From contig NMRB01001349.1 in NCBI GenBank assembly GCA_002633025.1, positions 30,904 through 94,903 on the forward strand: 64,000 nt of DNA, written 5' to 3'. This document shows, piece after piece, positions 1 to 11,489 of this stretch. Every line of letters begins with the position of its first letter. The stretch's first letter is position 1. Position numbers and translations under genes: made by a program. The DNA comes from Notospermus geniculatus. Taxonomy: Eukaryota > Nemertea > Pilidiophora > Heteronemertea > Lineidae. The notes beneath the pieces are model-generated. The model did no database searches and had not been told where the DNA came from. It saw only the letters and a list, made by a program, of their open reading frames with translations.

Positions 1-156
1 GCTCGATTTTGCAAAGCACTAAGGCACCTGGGCGCAGTGTCGTAATGGGAGCATCAGAAAATGCGGAATTACGGCACTGCGGAGGAGTTTGGGCAAAGGC
101 GCGAAATGCGCTCAGCGCTTCTCTCTTCGACTGACTCGGCATGTAGGCCTAACTAT

Positions 157-268
157 ATTGTTACCGTTTACAATGCAGAGGTATGATGTATAAAATGGTG
201 CCCTTCATGTCGGGGGACAGACCAAAATGTCACCCCTCGAAAAAACATTGTTGACCTCGGCCGACCAT
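157..268. repeat. Short dispersed repeat, related to 1867-1945
   Basis: Shares GTTACCGTTTA(C/T)AATGCAGAGG and ACATTGTTGACCTCGGCC with 1867-1945. The rest of 721-2580 shows no gene; open frames are short and without recognisable domains. Confidence 0.6.
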
Positions 269-344
269 TTTCTTAATGATAATACTTGGGTTTGTTTTCA
301 GTATCTGAATAAAAACGGTGTGAATGACGAGTTTTACGACATCA

Positions 345-720
345 CTTTGGATAGTCTCGCTTGCCAGACGCTACGGGCTCACCCCTTCGGTAAATCACAC
401 TCCGCGTCTGGCTCTTTTAGAGATTAACAGTCGTGAAGACCGCGTGGTGGCAGCACGGGTCCTTGGGTTTTCCCAACCTCGCTCGCTTTCTGACAATATG
501 GCGAATTGTCCAAGGTTGTGTGAGCGAACTATACCCCTGGGGACGAGGTTGGGTTTTTCCTGGAAGTATTTTCCGCGGGAATTATGAGTGAGAAAGCGTG
601 GTGATTGGCTGGAGTGCCATCTAGTGGTGTTACCGACTTTTGAGCCCCAAATGTGCCAGTGTGTAGGAGACCGGGACGTCGGATACACACTGGGGCCGAG
701 TGTACACTTTGGACAGCACC
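345..720. repeat. Dispersed repeat, copy with empty insertion sites
   Basis: Matches 4690-5945 piecewise (CCAGACGCTACGGGCTCACC; GTGAGAAAGCGTGGTGATTG; GACCGGGACGTCGGATACAC). This copy lacks the two transposons that interrupt the other copy, giving their pre-insertion sites (AGAGATTAACAG and CATCTAGTGGTG). Confidence 0.8.
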
Positions 721-2582
721 GCACTCTTTGTCAAGGTAGACGAACGGTCAGAATCTGAGAGTAGCAGCACTGACGGGGAAAGCAGCACAAACCAGAAACA
801 ACATTGGGTGATATCGTACCTCAAGGTAAAATCCTTGAATTTGATTAGCCGATACGCATCACGTGGCCGCGTGTAACATTTTCTCATGTTACCGGTACAT
901 GGTCTAATGTCACTATAGATCGATCCCGTCAATTGGGACCTTGTTTACATAAATGAAACATGCATCACATTTTCAATCACCGAGAATGAAATACTAACAA
1001 GCGATATAGGCCTACTATCAAAGCTGCACATCAGACGAAAGAGGATTGCTCAGAGATTCTCTTCAATCACATTTTGTTACAAAACACATATCAGAACTTA
1101 GTGATATCGCGTGGAGAAAGTCCCGAACGGGTTTAAAAGTTTCCCATTTTCAACTTTATTGCTCCATAATAAGTCAACAATAAGAAAACATTTTATTTCA
1201 CATAAATCATGTAAAAGTCTTGTTTATTTCCATTTGGCCCAATTGATGGGATCGATCTATAGCGCGATAAATGGTAGACCTAGGCCTACGGGTCCGCGGT
1301 GCCAACCAACATGACCAATGTGTGTCGCATCTTGGTGACGTAATGACGTCATCGCATCTGTTGGTGGCGCTTCTCTCTTTGATTGACATGATAGGCCAAG
1401 ATTGTGATTAATTTTCACGATTTTGGTCATCTGTTCAGGGCTTTCATGAACTTTTTCCCTACCTGGGTAATGACTTCCAGAAATTTTGTATGGGAGTCAA
1501 TTTGGGAAGATGCTGGGGTAGACTTCCAGCAATTCTTTTTGGGGGTCATGACTTCTTGTTATATTTTACTGGGGTCAAATTTGTCCTTTGTATGCTGCTA
1601 CCGATACTGCATGCGAGCCTGGAGTGTGTGGTTTCCGTGGCTGACGGGAATACCCAGTTCTATTTTCAGCTGCGATAGTAAGGATTGGGTGTATTGGAAG
1701 AAAATTCTCTGCCGGGGTCTGGGTATATAGATGGGACTTCCACACTTTCACTGTCAGCGTATTGTCGAATTTACGTGCGTTTTTGAGACTTCAGATTTAT
1801 TTATATCTGCGTCATTTCTTTAGTTTACATGTGTAATAGACGCCATACGCAGGTGTAATGAAAGCCCTGCTGTTACCGTTTATAATGCAGAGGTGCAATA
1901 TAGAAAATGGTGCCTCGAAAAGACATTGTTGACCTCGGCCCAAAGCGGCCTCGGTCAACAATAGGAGGTTCTGCAAGCTTACGTTTTACGTTTCTTCATG
2001 CATTTTATTCGCTAAGAGGTAAACAAATATAATGCCACCCACGTAAGGACCACTTCGATGTCATTCTCAACATCACTTGTGAAAATGGTGCCATTTCGAT
2101 CAGAAATCATGGAGGAGTTAGCGGTCGAACTTAAAGTGCCACCGTCAATGAGGAACCGGCGGAACTACTCAGCGACGTGGCGCTGACGACAACTCAGTTA
2201 AAAGTATGACGTCGAAAGTCAAACCAACGTTATTTGCCATTTAATTCTGAAACTACACCCTACTTCTAGCCCTTATATACCTGAAGTAGTCCACTGAATT
2301 TTGAATTTTACACGTCCATCATCAAGTATAGGACTGACTCAATGTATCTAAGTATTTTCAAAGAAAATTCCAGCGGGAACATGATGTATTTCATCGATAA
2401 AGTTGACTATTTTAGCATAAATAACAGACCGAAGAGCGACGTCATTGATTCTGAATGACGCATTTCTCATAACGTCACGACGTCAATGACGTTTTCAACG
2501 TCGCAGCGCATGCGTTCTTGTGAAAAAACTGAGTTGTTGCCCAGCGCCTCCTTTTAGCACGCCGGTTCCCCATTATAATATA

Positions 2583-2815
2583 GATGACGTAGTCTGACTG
2601 GGGATTGAACCTGGAACCTCTGAGGTGATGTGCTGTTTTTTCCACTACACCATTCTGACCATAACAGTGGAGTATTAACCCATATATCTTTCCTTTAGAA
2701 AATATTTGCTCCACGGCACCTGATGAGTCACGAGAGCGCGGGATCGGGCCACTCTGCCATGACAGATGACATATCTGCCGAGCGAGTCGGATTCTGATGA
2801 AAGTTGGGGTCGCCA
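2583..2815 (-). mobile_element. tRNA-derived SINE, copy 1
   Basis: Reverse complement of 12745-12945. It contains a box-B-like GGTTCAATCCCC, the box-A-like GGTGTAGTGG and the common segment CATGGCAGAGTGG(T/C)CCGAT on its coding strand. Confidence 0.68.
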
Positions 2816-2847
2816 CGCTCTATAAACAAGATGTCACGCACAGGGCT

Positions 2848-2994
2848 GGGTTGCACAAAACTCATGTTAGCGCTAACTTGGTGTTAGCGTTAACTTTATG
2901 TTAGATGACGTAAAAAGACAAAGGATTTTTTACATCATTTAACATAAAGTTAGCGCTGACACCAAGTTAGCGCTATTGTGAGTTTTGTGCAACC
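2848..2994. mobile_element. Palindromic MITE
   Basis: Termini GGTTGCACAAAACTCA and TGAGTTTTGTGCAACC. The inner arms carry TTAGCGCTAACTTGGTG and its complement, so most of the element folds on itself. Confidence 0.88.
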
Positions 2995-4400
2995 GCGCCC
3001 AGATCTACAACATGTCGCCGAGGCTGCAGAAGACCGGAAAAATAGACTTCTCCATCAGACCCATCATGGCCTACCATGTGTCTGTACTACCTCATACTTC
3101 GCACGCACAAACCCATGGAGAACTTCGCCAGGATTTGTGTTTCCCTCGCACTTCGAGTTACGGTGCACCAATCAGAACACTTATTAGCTAACCTCGCTCC
3201 CAGGTTGGCAACAAGCCAAAAACCGACCGCTGTGTATTTTGTGGTTGGAAAGTATTAGGAACGAGCCAGTCTATCAACTGCGATTTACCCACTACTCTCA
3301 TGAACTATGCTGTTGAACAAAAGCACCGCGTTCTAAACCAGAGAAGGTAGGTGTACAGAAAAACTGACGTGGTATTTAGAAATGTTCAGGTTCACTGCAA
3401 ATGTTGACGATCTGTGTTGAAAAACAAAAACTAACAGCGGTCCACAAACATGAACATCCGGTTGGAAACAGCTTCCCACAGCGAAGTTCCTCAAGGGTTT
3501 GTGTGAGCCCGAGCGTAGTCGGAGGGCGGAGCGATGTCACAAACCCTTGGTAGTCACAAACCCTTGATGCATCAGACCATGAATACGACGATATAAGTTG
3601 CGCTTCCACTACAAAAAAGCCGGTATTTGTCCGCTCTAATTCTGCTTCCATTGCAGAATTGCCGGGTTTAATAAGTCCGGTTCTATTAAGTGCGGATCTA
3701 TTTAGTTCGGACAGCATAAGTTGCGCTTCCACTACAAAAAAGCCGGTATTTGTCCGCTCTTATTCTGCTTCCATTACAGAATTGCCGGGTTTAAAGCGAA
3801 TCAAAAGCGAAAAAATTTGATTTAGAAACAGAATTTGAAAGGGGACGAATTTTTCGGAAAAATGTAAACAAACTTCTCCAGAATGTCAACAAAAGAAATT
3901 TTCGTGCATTCTGATTGGCTGAATTTTCTGTTTACAAACACCATCCAAATGTAAACAAAATCCGCTTCTGATTCACTTTAATAAGTCCGGTTCTATTAAG
4001 TGCGGATCAATTTAGTTCGGATAGCATAGCCGATCATACTCCGAATCTAGATGCGGATAAATTTTGTAATGGAATGGCAATAACACCGGATCTATTTGTA
4101 GTATTATGCTCGGCTACAGGGGGCTCCACGCTTGCGACTGCGCATGACCTATCCAAACTAAATAGATCCGCACTTAATAGAACCGGACTTATTAAACCCG
4201 GCAATTCTGTAATGGAAGCAGAACAAGAGCGGACAAATACCGGCTTTTTTGTAGTGGAAGCGCAACTTATAGTGAACGAGGACCCCAGTGGGGACGTTTT
4301 TATCGATAGTAGGCCTACTGCTGGGAATCTGCGGGGGCGTTTTGTTGCTAATCCACGACGGTCAGGTCCGCGAGTCTTCACGGCCTCAGACGGTTATTCG
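2995..4400. mobile_element. Composite repeat with decayed coding traces, copy 1
   Basis: Built from modules that recur at 11490-12700. One module (3060-3560) matches 11500-12010 in the same orientation. The ends (2998-3050 and 4264-4385) match 12085-12690 in reverse. Around 3590-4275 a unit containing CAAAAAAGCCGGTATTTGTC appears twice forward and once inverted. The peptide NEDPSGDVFID is preserved at 4272-4305 (plus) and around 12570-12600 (minus), hinting at a once coding exon or transposon protein. Confidence 0.6.
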
Positions 4401-4530
4401 AAAACCCTCGATACTGGAGAGTGGAGACTGACAATGGACACCGTCATTGTTCTCCACCATCTGGATCAACCTCGCATGTATAATTATATTACAGTAACTG
4501 GCCTAGCTGAAGAAGTAGAGTATACTTAAG

Positions 4531-4680
4531 CCGCCCATACACGGCGCAATATTATTGCACAATATGGGGCCCAAATGGGTGGTCGTGTGCTTTTCGCATG
4601 ATGGGTAGAAGAAAGATTGGCAATAATATTGCCCATTGCGACCCTCATATTGTGCAATAATATTGATCGTGTATGGACGT
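4531..4680. mobile_element. MITE with ATATTATTGCACAATAT ends, copy 1
   Basis: Palindromic: AATATTATTGCACAATATG near the left, CATATTGTGCAATAATATTG near the right, interior GAAAGATTGGCAATAATATT. The same family occurs at 22354-22505. Confidence 0.82.
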
Positions 4681-4767
4681 AGATGGCACTCCTTAGTCTC
4701 GCTTGGCCAGACGCTACGGGCTCACCTCGTCGGTAAGTCACGCTCCGCGTCTGGCTGTTTAGAGATA

Positions 4768-5307
4768 AAGGGCCGATTTCACAAAGGGTGTTTAAGACTA
4801 AAGCTGTATTTATACACGAGCCGATTTTGTCGTACGATTGTGTCGGCCGACAGGGACGTACAACAAAAACGCACCGTGTATACTAGACTTCTGAGACGAT
4901 TTTTAGCTCACCGGGGTGAGCTATTACGATGGTGCAGCGTCCGTCGTCCGTCGTCGTAGTCCGTTAGCAGGGCACGTTTCGGGATTAGATCACGTGTATA
5001 AGGCTACCTAAATGACACACGAGGTTCTAAGGCCGGGTTTACATCGGATGACACGCGACACGAACACGAAGCCGCACAATGGCTTCACAAAGGATTCATC
5101 CCTATGAAACCTTTGTTCGCCTGCGTGTTCGTGTCGCGTGTCATCCGATGTAAACTCGGCCTAGGGGACGCATGAATAAATCAGGGGAATAAATCGTCCC
5201 GTGTAAACAGATTGGCCGATCCCGACAAATCTGATACAACTCTGTCGTCAGACCAAATCGGCTCGTGTAAATAGGGCTTTAAACACCCTTTGTGGAATCG
5301 GCCCTAA
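4768..5307. mobile_element. Nested MITEs with GGGCCGATTTC termini
   Basis: Outer ends GGGCCGATTTCACAAAGGGT and ACCCTTTGTGGAATCGGCCC. An inner pair (CACGAGCCGATTTTGTC / AATCGGCTCGTG) and a third palindrome at 5031-5163 (GGATGACACGCGACACGAAC and complement) are nested inside. Comparison with 345-720 shows the insertion site and a TAA duplication. Confidence 0.82.
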
Positions 5308-5428
5308 CAGTCGTGAAGACCGCGTCTTGGCAGCACGTCATAAGGCACTTCTCATTTCGCTTTAGTTTCGCGGAATTTCCGAGTGAGAAAGCGTGGTGAT
5401 TGGCTGGATCCCATGGAGTGCCATCTAT

Positions 5429-5854
5429 GGGTGTATTCGACTCCCTGTTCTCATCTGCACCCGAACAGGCCACGAACAAGGAAAGTGTTCTCGAGTCTCG
5501 AATAGGAAAGTGCAGGTTACTACGGTTTCACTTCCGGCGTCCTAAAAATCCCAAAGTTTTTCAAGAATACTTCCAAATTATTCAGTTTAGAATAAGGATG
5601 TGTCATTCATGTCATTTCTGCTTGATCCTAAACCTCGAATAATTACATTTATATGATCTGACAAAAAATATTTATAAAGTTGCCGCCAGTGTCCGCCATC
5701 TTTGTTCTCGACTGTTCCCGTCTGCACCACCAGCCGAGGTGATGTGAGATTCGGGAACAGGAACACGTTCCCGAACGCGTTCTCGGCTGTTCGACACTTC
5801 ATGAACCCCGTTCTCTGCACCGGAACACATAAGAACAGGGAGTCGAATACACCC
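5429..5854. mobile_element. MITE with GGGTGTATTCGACTCCC termini
   Basis: Perfect inverted ends of 22 bases at each side (GGGTGTATTCGACTCCCTGT and complement), inserted at a TA in the repeat that is uninterrupted at 600-640. The interior shares AGTCTCG and GGAAAGTGCAGGTTAC with 57670-57700. Confidence 0.82.
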
Positions 5855-6171
5855 TAGTGGTGTTCACGGCGTTTGAGCCCCAAAAGTGCCAGTGTGTGGA
5901 AGACCGGGACGTCGGATACACATGCAGTGGGGCCGAGTGAAGGCACTCCTGTGCTGATCATAGGTCCGTTTTGGCTTCGTGGCCTTTATGTTTACTGTTT
6001 GTAAAATATTGTCTCTGCACCAAAGGTGCATTACTTGTTTGTACATGTACTTGTTGGAAAAAATAAATATAAATTGTTTATTTATTTTTTTTATTTATTT
6101 CGGAATTGGATGCCTGCGTGTCATACCAGACACATTATGGCCACCTAATGCCCGCTGTACACGATCCCTCC

Positions 6172-6568
6172 AAGGGGCCTATTACTCGACTATTGAAGTC
6201 AATAGCTCGTTCTGCAGCTGAGAGGCTAAGAATATTCACTACTGGGTAATGCTCAGTGCCTGGAACGAATGACAAGAACTGGGAAAATCCATTTTACAAA
6301 ATCTGTAACTTTGCTTTAGATGACAATTTTAGCATTCTGAAAATTTTTACGTGCCAATTAAGAAACGGATTGGCTTCAAAACAATACCAGATTCAAACTT
6401 CCACCAAAAACACAGCTACTTAATAATTCCCAGCTTTATGGCCTTAAAAGGTGTCCTAGTGGCCCTAAATTATGAATATGAAAAGAAAACTTGGCTTTGA
6501 AAAATATTCATAGGAATATGCTGGAAAATTGGGTGGGCATTTTTACTTTTCACTGAGGGTGTACATCG
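6172..6568 (+). repeat. Direct repeat, left copy (pair with 7039-7463)
   Basis: About 400 bases from AAGGGGCCTA to GTACATCG, repeated at 7039-7463 with small indels. The 470 bases between hold a short palindrome at about 6855-6955 (GGATACCCGGAATGCGGATT). This could be an LTR-like pair or a local duplication; no coding trace lies between. Confidence 0.78.
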
Positions 6569-7038
6569 TCAGTTCCCTCACTCTGGGTAAAGAAAATGAT
6601 TACCCAGGATAATCCTGGGTAAACATAAGGTATACCCACGACGACATTGACCCAATCAGCCTTAATCAATGCGTTCGTTTCTTCTCTTCCAGGCTCGCTA
6701 GGTACCAGCATCGAATCTCCGTCGGGATTGTTCATATAATATCTTTATGTGCATATGTACACACGCCATTCACGCAAATAAAACTGTACAATTTGTCTAT
6801 TCAGTTCTGCACTTCAACTGTATTGATGCTTATGAAACATTCTTATTTCATCACCGGATACCCGGAATGCGGATTGCGGAATGCAGAAGCGGAAAATGCA
6901 ATGCATTTTCGCATACACCGTATCGCTTCCGCATCCCGATACCGCATTCCGGATGTCTTGTACATGTATACGCAGCTTTACACCGTATGTCAGTCAACAA
7001 GTTTGCCTATTGTGACAGACCCGATTCATAATTTAACA

Positions 7039-7463
7039 AAGGGGCCTAATACTCCACTATTGAAGTCAATAGCTCATTCTGCAGATGAGAGGCTAAGAAT
7101 ATTCACTACTGGGTAATGCTCAACTTCTGTGCCTTGAGTGCCTGGAACGAATGACAAGAACTGGGAAAATCCATTTTACAAAATCGTCTGTAACTTTGCT
7201 TTAGATGACAATTTTAGCATTCTGAAAATTTTTATGTGCCAAGAAACGGATTGGCTTCAAAACAATACAGTTTCAATCCTAACAAATTCAAACTTCCACC
7301 AAAAACACAGTTATTTAATAATTTCCAGCTTTATGGCCTTAAAAGGTGTCCTAGTGGCCCTAAATTATGCGTATGAAAAGAAAACTTGGCTTTGAAAAAT
7401 ATTCATAGGAATATGCTGGAAAATTGGGTGGGCATTTTTACTTTTCACTGAGGGTGTACATCG
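7039..7463 (+). repeat. Direct repeat, right copy
   Basis: Matches 6172-6568 with insertions of 5-20 bases (for example CAACTTCTGTGCCTTGA). Neither copy has clear TG...CA LTR ends. Confidence 0.78.
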
Positions 7464-7642
7464 ATCGTGTGTGTATGTATGAACAAGATCACCATAATCA
7501 TGGAGGAATCCATGCCATAATCAACATAAACGTGCCCATTTACTATGTTTTTGCAAGCCTGGCTCCTCTGCTCATCGATGGATGGCGCTGATCTGACTGA
7601 TATTCAGAATGCGCCCATGTGCTAACACCAGCGAACAGTTAA

Positions 7643-8430
7643 GCGGGCCTCACACGGGGACGGTTCTGATGGGGCGACTTCGATTCAAACTCGAGTTTAA
7701 CTCGAGTGACCCGAGTTACAATCGAAGACAGTCGAGTTACCAGAGTTGCCTAACTGTGTAGCAAAGATGGCGTCGAAATCTACTCGCCCGACGGCCCCTT
7801 GGCCGACCGAGAGTTCAACTCGACCAAGATGGCGGACGGTATCAAAAAGTCCGAAAAGTTAAAGTATTTTTTCAATTTTATCACGCTTTCAGGAGCGAAT
7901 CATGTCAAAAAAGCATTTTATGAATGCGTCATCATCACAAGTGTCATTTTACCTCATTTTATTTTATTTCAAGTGTCTTATTTTATTTTATTTTGTCATT
8001 TTTATTTTATATCTCCTTCGCGCCTACTGTTTTGAGAACCGCCTGGACGACCCCAATACACTTCCCCAGGTGAGAGTTCCCTAAGTGAGAGATTTCCCTA
8101 AACGAGAGTACTCTCTGCGCGCGCTAGGTATTATTCACTGTTTTCGGTAACTTTTCAAAAAAGTGTTATATTTTTGGCACTCTGAATCGTCCTAACAGCA
8201 GCGCTATTGCCGCCTGGGCCGTAAACTGATTAAAAACCTCCCAATTTGGTACATTGTCATGGAAAAATTCTTCCAACAAGTCTAAATTCATATTGGCCGC
8301 CATCTTGGCGCTACTCCATCGACCTCGATTCACGACTCGAGTAGGCATGCGCACTTTGCTCTTGTGACGTTATTACCGGTGGCAGATTCTGAACTCCAAC
8401 TCTACTCCGAGTTGTGAATCGAAGTCGACC
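7643..8430. mobile_element. Inverted-repeat element with CGAAT/CTCGAGT-rich ends
   Basis: CGACTTCGATTCAAACTCGA at 7676 and GTTGTGAATCGAAGTCG at about 8412-8429 are inverted; further inner copies (ACTCGAGT, CGATTCACGACTCGAGTAGG) indicate nested or degenerate arms. No coding frame recognised. Confidence 0.55.
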
Positions 8431-9165
8431 ATGGCGGTTCAACACGGTTCTCAAACCGCCAAAAATGACGGCGGTTTGGCACAAAATCTGTGACAAGGTA
8501 GGGTGAAAACACGGTGTGAATAAGGTGGTTATACGGTTGTCCACGTTCAAAGGAGGTTAATAAAGGTGTCCACGAGGTCCGTGTCATCAAGGTAGCTTTG
8601 CAGCCAAACGAGGTGTTAGTACTGTGATGTACGGTTATATGCGGTCCAGTGCGGTGGCCACAAGGTACAGAACACGGTGGTAACAAGGTTATCAACGGTT
8701 AGCATCGCCACTTGCTGACTCCACATGCCGTCCCTTCGTTTCAAGTAGGCCTCACACGAGGACGGTTCTGACGGCGGATCAAGACCGTGATTGAACCTCA
8801 GTGACACCGCCTACACACCGTGGAGGTGTTCGCCATTTACCGTCGTTGACCGCCACCTCGTTTTTGGAACCGCAGGATTTTCAACAAGTTTGAAATTTTC
8901 ACGGCGGTTCTTAAAACCGGGGATTTTCGTGTTGTCACATTTCACAACAATTCAGAACCGCTGGAAAATGGCTACCGTGTTATTGCCGCCCAGCACCTTG
9001 TGGCCACCTCGCTATACCCTCATAGACCGCATATGGACCGTACATGACCGTGTTAACACCGCACATCGACGTTCTAACACCGCGTTTGACCGCAGTTGTA
9101 CCGTATGTCTACCTTGCTGACAACCGCATCACCACCGCTTCTCCACACCGTGTTTTCACGCAGGT
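8430..9165. repeat. CGGT-rich degenerate inverted repeat
   Basis: The left half is packed with CGGT/AGGT words at roughly 8-12 base spacing, and the right half with the complement ACCG/ACCT. The outer parts align as inverted arms (GTGAAAACACGGTGTG near 8507; CACACCGTGTTTTCAC near 9148). There is no long conserved frame. Confidence 0.6.
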
Positions 9166-9366
9166 TAAACAAAGCTGACCCAGCAGGTCAATATGAAATA
9201 AACTCCAGTGGCGTATCTGTTTCGCGACGTGTGGCCTGAGAATGATATACATTTTGTGCGATGAATGTAGGATAGGCTGAACTCAAATTAGGTTGAATCC
9301 AGTAGTCTTGAACGTTAGTTGGGGTGTTGATATTTTTGGTTACTGGGAGGGGAATGTCGATGGTCG

Positions 9367-9426
9367 TCAGCTGCCCCTGCATTCAGAGAGACTTTAGTGA
9401 AAAGTCTCTCTGAATGCAGGACAGCT
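9367..9426. repeat. Stem-loop
   Basis: CTGCATTCAGAGAGACTTT and AAGTCTCTCTGAATGCAG flank a loop of only a few bases; CAGCTG extends the stem outside. No T-run follows. Confidence 0.75.
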
Positions 9427-9558
9427 GACAGGGATATGTGGTTATAAGTATTTATTAGCAAATGCAGATTTGTAGGGAACTGGAAGGGCTGGGGAGATAT
9501 TAGTACTGCGACTAAACGTGTTGAGCAGAAAAAAAGTAAACAGAGAAACAGACGCGTG

Positions 9559-9640
9559 AAAAAAATCGCCTATCGCAAGGCTCGAACCGGGCGCCCCGGA
9601 TTTATAGCCGGACGCTCTACCGATGCGTCAGCCGGCCACG
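9559..9640 (-). pseudogene. tRNA-like sequence (tRNA pseudogene or SINE head)
   Basis: On the minus strand: box A TGACGCATCGG, loop CTATAAA (anticodon ATA), box B GGTTCGAGCC, then a run of seven T as terminator. The acceptor and T stems do not pair fully, so a functional tRNA is unlikely. Confidence 0.45.
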
Positions 9641-10723
9641 TCATGATGGTGACAGCTGAATAAATGTTTATAAACATATCCCAGCTACTCAACATATTTT
9701 TATGATAATTAGAAATGACGTCACAAATCAAAATAATCTTACAAAAATAGCATTATTTACAATATCCACAGAGCAAGTCCCCAGCAAATCTGTCAGTATA
9801 TCGCTACATAATGTGCCCATCTACGTTCACAGCCACTATATTCCATCTGCACATTAGGCGCATTTTACCTATGATAGTATCAGTCCAATAGGAGCAGTCA
9901 GCCGCGCTTATTGCTAACAGATGGCAGCACAGTCTTAGCGGACCAAATGTACAGGAAATCTATTATGATCGCTGCTCGATCGATAATGACTGGGTCCGCT
10001 AGATGCATTGAATTGGGCCCTAATGACACCTAGTGGTCAACTCGCTGACAGCTCCTATTCTATTGACTTACCCGTGACAAGTCTTTGGCTGGCTTCGCTG
10101 TTGGCCGCTGCGCGGCGCGTTGGGTCCTTGCGTCCAGCGGTGTAGGATAGGTTTATCGTCGGAATAACCATGTCAGCTGCTTGGCGGTGAATATTACAAG
10201 GGCCGTTATACATGTATACGTGTAACTGATCTCTAGTTAGGTTAGTGGGGAAGTTGAGGTACTTGAGCACTGTTGTGCCTGACACTACGATACAATCGAC
10301 GTGTAATGCCTGTCATCTTAAGGTGACTCAGAATGGCGTTCGCTGATTGGGCGCATTTTCTCAGGCGCCAAATACCCCAGCAAATCAGGCGGATGTCCTC
10401 AGGGGTTTGTCTGCGGTGACGAAGGGAGCGAGCAGTAAGAACCCCTGATATTCTCCCTTGTCGTCCAGGTCATCGCCAATGTTTGGAACTATAAGATGTA
10501 ATGGATAAATAGTGTACCACCCGGCAGATTTTCGACTGTCCCCCAGAAAATATCGACCTTTTACATGATTTATTGAAAATTAAATGTTTTATTTTTGTGT
10601 CAGGCCTATTTGTGGCCCAGCGTGTGCGTTTGACAGAACGGCATGGATGACGTCGTGGAATGGAAGTCACATGGCACACAGTGTTGTGACGCCGTCACGT
10701 CATGCTGACGGGAGGACCATGGC

Positions 10724-10825
10724 GGAGTTTTGGAAAAGTCATTTGGACTTTCTTGGAACTTCGCCGGTCCCGTACGCGTTTGTGTATATAGTACACACTG
10801 TACTTCTTGTATATTCGTGAACTAC
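10724..10825 (+). other. Possible first exon or short ORF, unconfirmed
   Basis: ATG in a strong context (GGACCATGGCGG) follows a CpG-containing stretch with GACGTC motifs. The frame reads MAEFWKSHLDFLGTSPVPYA and continues hydrophobic to a stop at about 10819. No donor site or known family is evident. Confidence 0.2.
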
Positions 10826-10861
10826 AGGCAATTGTGAATATGACGGTGCTGTGTATTTGGG

Positions 10862-11240
10862 GGCCATGTCGAATTAGCGGAACCAGCGGAAACAACGGAA
10901 CCAGCGGAACCTGGTCTGCAGCCGATAGAACGAACACGTGACTCGTTGTTGCTTCGTTTAGCTGTTGACTGAAAGCAACACGTGACTCGGTGTTGGTAAG
11001 CAACACGCGGCTGCAGTCATGATGTGCGGATTGAGACCTAAATGTAGGCCCTAGGCATGCTAGGTCTAGGCTAGGCTACCGGTAGACCTACATGGCCTAG
11101 GCCTACCGTAGACCTTGTTTTTTCGGCGCCTAACAATTCCATTTGAACAGTGCAGTTGTTATTTAAAAAACAACATTATGTTTTCCTTCAAGTTCCGCTG
11201 GTTCCGTTGTTTCCGCTGGTTCCGCTAATTCGACATGGCC
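10862..11240. mobile_element. Foldback element with perfect 49-base inverted termini
   Basis: 10862-10910 and 11192-11240 are exact reverse complements; they contain repeated AACCAGCGGAA units. The 280-base interior holds TAGGCCTA-type palindromes and no coding frame. Confidence 0.88.
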
Positions 11241-11489
11241 GTATTTGGGACGTATGCTCAGTTTACTTGCAATCTCTGTTTGAGTAAAAAATACCCTAGA
11301 AAAACTTTGTAAACATAGGTACACTTTCAACCGTACATTGTACTATAGATATCCTTCCGCATCGACCTTCCCTGCCTCCGGTTGAACACCCGGAGCCTTT
11401 GTTGTCAGTTTGCAATATTGGTCACCGTAATCTCCACCAGAGGCACCCTCAACGTCACCGAGAGGAGAAGTCACAACTGTCCGGATTCG

